Shown here: piece after piece, positions 63,668-64,000 of the stretch
Layout of the letters: the number at the start of each line of letters is the position of its first letter
How positions within the stretch are numbered: position 1 is the first letter of the stretch
Source: Corynebacterium lactis RW2-5
GTDB lineage: Bacteria; Actinomycetota; Actinomycetes; Mycobacteriales; Mycobacteriaceae
DNA: 64,000 nt
Reading direction: 5' to 3'
Assembly (NCBI RefSeq): GCF_001274895.1
Contig: NZ_CP006841.1
Coordinates: 62,001 to 126,000, forward strand
Notes under the pieces: model-generated
Databases searched by the model: none
What the model was told of the DNA's origin: nothing
The model's input: only the letters and a program-made list of their open reading frames with translations
Position numbers and translations under genes: made by a program

Positions 63668-64000
63668 ATGACAAAACTTCACCGCTTAGCCTTCACCGCG
63701 AGCCAAAAGCGCAGCATGTCTGCTGCTTTTGGTGTCATCGCGTGTGCTCCGCTACTGCTTGCGGGCGTAGCTGGAGCTACTCCAGCCCCGGCACAGGACA
63801 TGCCGGAAAGCCCGTCGCTACCGACGGAAGTTATCTCCGACATCGCAAACAACGCTCAGGCAACCGAAACCTCAAACGCCAAGGAGCCCTCGAAGCCGTC
63901 TATTTCGACCCGGACGGGATTCCAGCGAGGCCCGGAGGGAATCGACGTGTCCAAGTGGCAGCGCCCGGGCGGTGCAGCCTTGAACTGGCAAAAGGTTGCG
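63668..64000 (+). CDS. secreted GH25-type lysozyme, 5' part only
   Basis: ATG 63668 follows GAGGTAAGG; 111 codons are seen before the right edge. A signal peptide (MTKLHRLAFTASQKRSMSAA, then a hydrophobic core GVIACAPLLLAGVAGA and a Pro/Ala cleavage region) leads to a Ser/Pro/Glu linker. The sequence EGIDVSKWQRPGGAALNWQK is the opening strand of glycoside hydrolase 25 with its first catalytic-site Asp. These enzymes cut peptidoglycan. The rest of the domain is outside the window. Confidence 0.85.
   Translation, partial: MTKLHRLAFTASQKRSMSAAFGVIACAPLLLAGVAGATPAPAQDMPESPSLPTEVISDIANNAQATETSNAKEPSKPSISTRTGFQRGPEGIDVSKWQRPGGAALNWQKVA

Noticed and set aside
1..64000. CRISPR arrays, rRNA and tRNA genes
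   Set aside because: No regularly spaced repeats and no cloverleaf or rRNA-like sequence were found in the gaps.

Overview
The window is bacterial, GC-rich (roughly 60% by eye), densely coded, and looks like a Corynebacterium chromosome. The evidence is the fused MprF/lysyl-tRNA synthetase LysX, gltBD, a hmuTUV-hmuO heme locus with DtxR-like boxes in its promoter, a GlxR-type cAMP-receptor site, and many actinobacterial family members. Species is not settled from the sequence; the C. amycolatum/xerosis group is only a guess. No rRNA, tRNA or CRISPR array was seen.

Layout. 1-12 kb: 3' part of a 2,4-dienoyl-CoA reductase gene (cut by the left edge), lysX, two alpha/beta hydrolases, two short-chain dehydrogenases, an AMP-binding acyl-CoA synthetase and a lipoprotein HNH nuclease. 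12.4-18.6 kb: gltBD. 18.7-21 kb: a CPBP membrane protease and an unusual fusion of an NmrA-like dehydrogenase with a TspO/MBR membrane domain. 21-31 kb: a cell-surface glycan cluster with an LCP ligase, a PglF-like dehydratase, flippase, GT4 glycosyltransferase, PglE-like aminotransferase, Wzy-like polymerase, PglC-like phosphoglycosyltransferase and PglD-like acetyltransferase. Together these predict a bacillosamine-type (diNAcBac) sugar starting a lipid-linked glycan that is flipped, polymerised and attached to the wall.

31-43 kb is an accessory island: a DUF3800-like gene, a palindrome-rich control region, then a tight operon of an HTH/methylase-like protein lacking methylase motifs, HsdM, HsdS, HsdR and a DUF6414-like protein. 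After it come a decayed IS110 element, an HPP-family membrane protein and copies of a small hairpin repeat. 43-50 kb: S4 and VOC proteins, an isocitrate/isopropylmalate dehydrogenase relative, two tandem neocarzinostatin-like lipoproteins, and hmuTUV-hmuO. 51-57 kb: divergent deoxynucleoside catabolism genes (deoA-deoC-phosphohexomutase against cdd-nupC). 57-64 kb: a YihY/BrkB membrane protein, a CoA-disulfide reductase-rhodanese fusion behind a CsoR/CstR-like operator, a SorC/DeoR-type regulator, an M13 peptidase and the start of a secreted GH25 lysozyme.

The strongest unexplained signals are: (1) an 11-mer, GCTTGCCGACG, present 11 times on both strands, in several reading frames and once between genes, far above expectation; (2) the five-gene restriction operon with two unexplained accessory genes and a stack of perfect palindromes upstream; (3) a three-copy, about 100-bp hairpin repeat, two copies of which bracket one gene in inverted orientation; (4) the dehydrogenase-TspO fusion.
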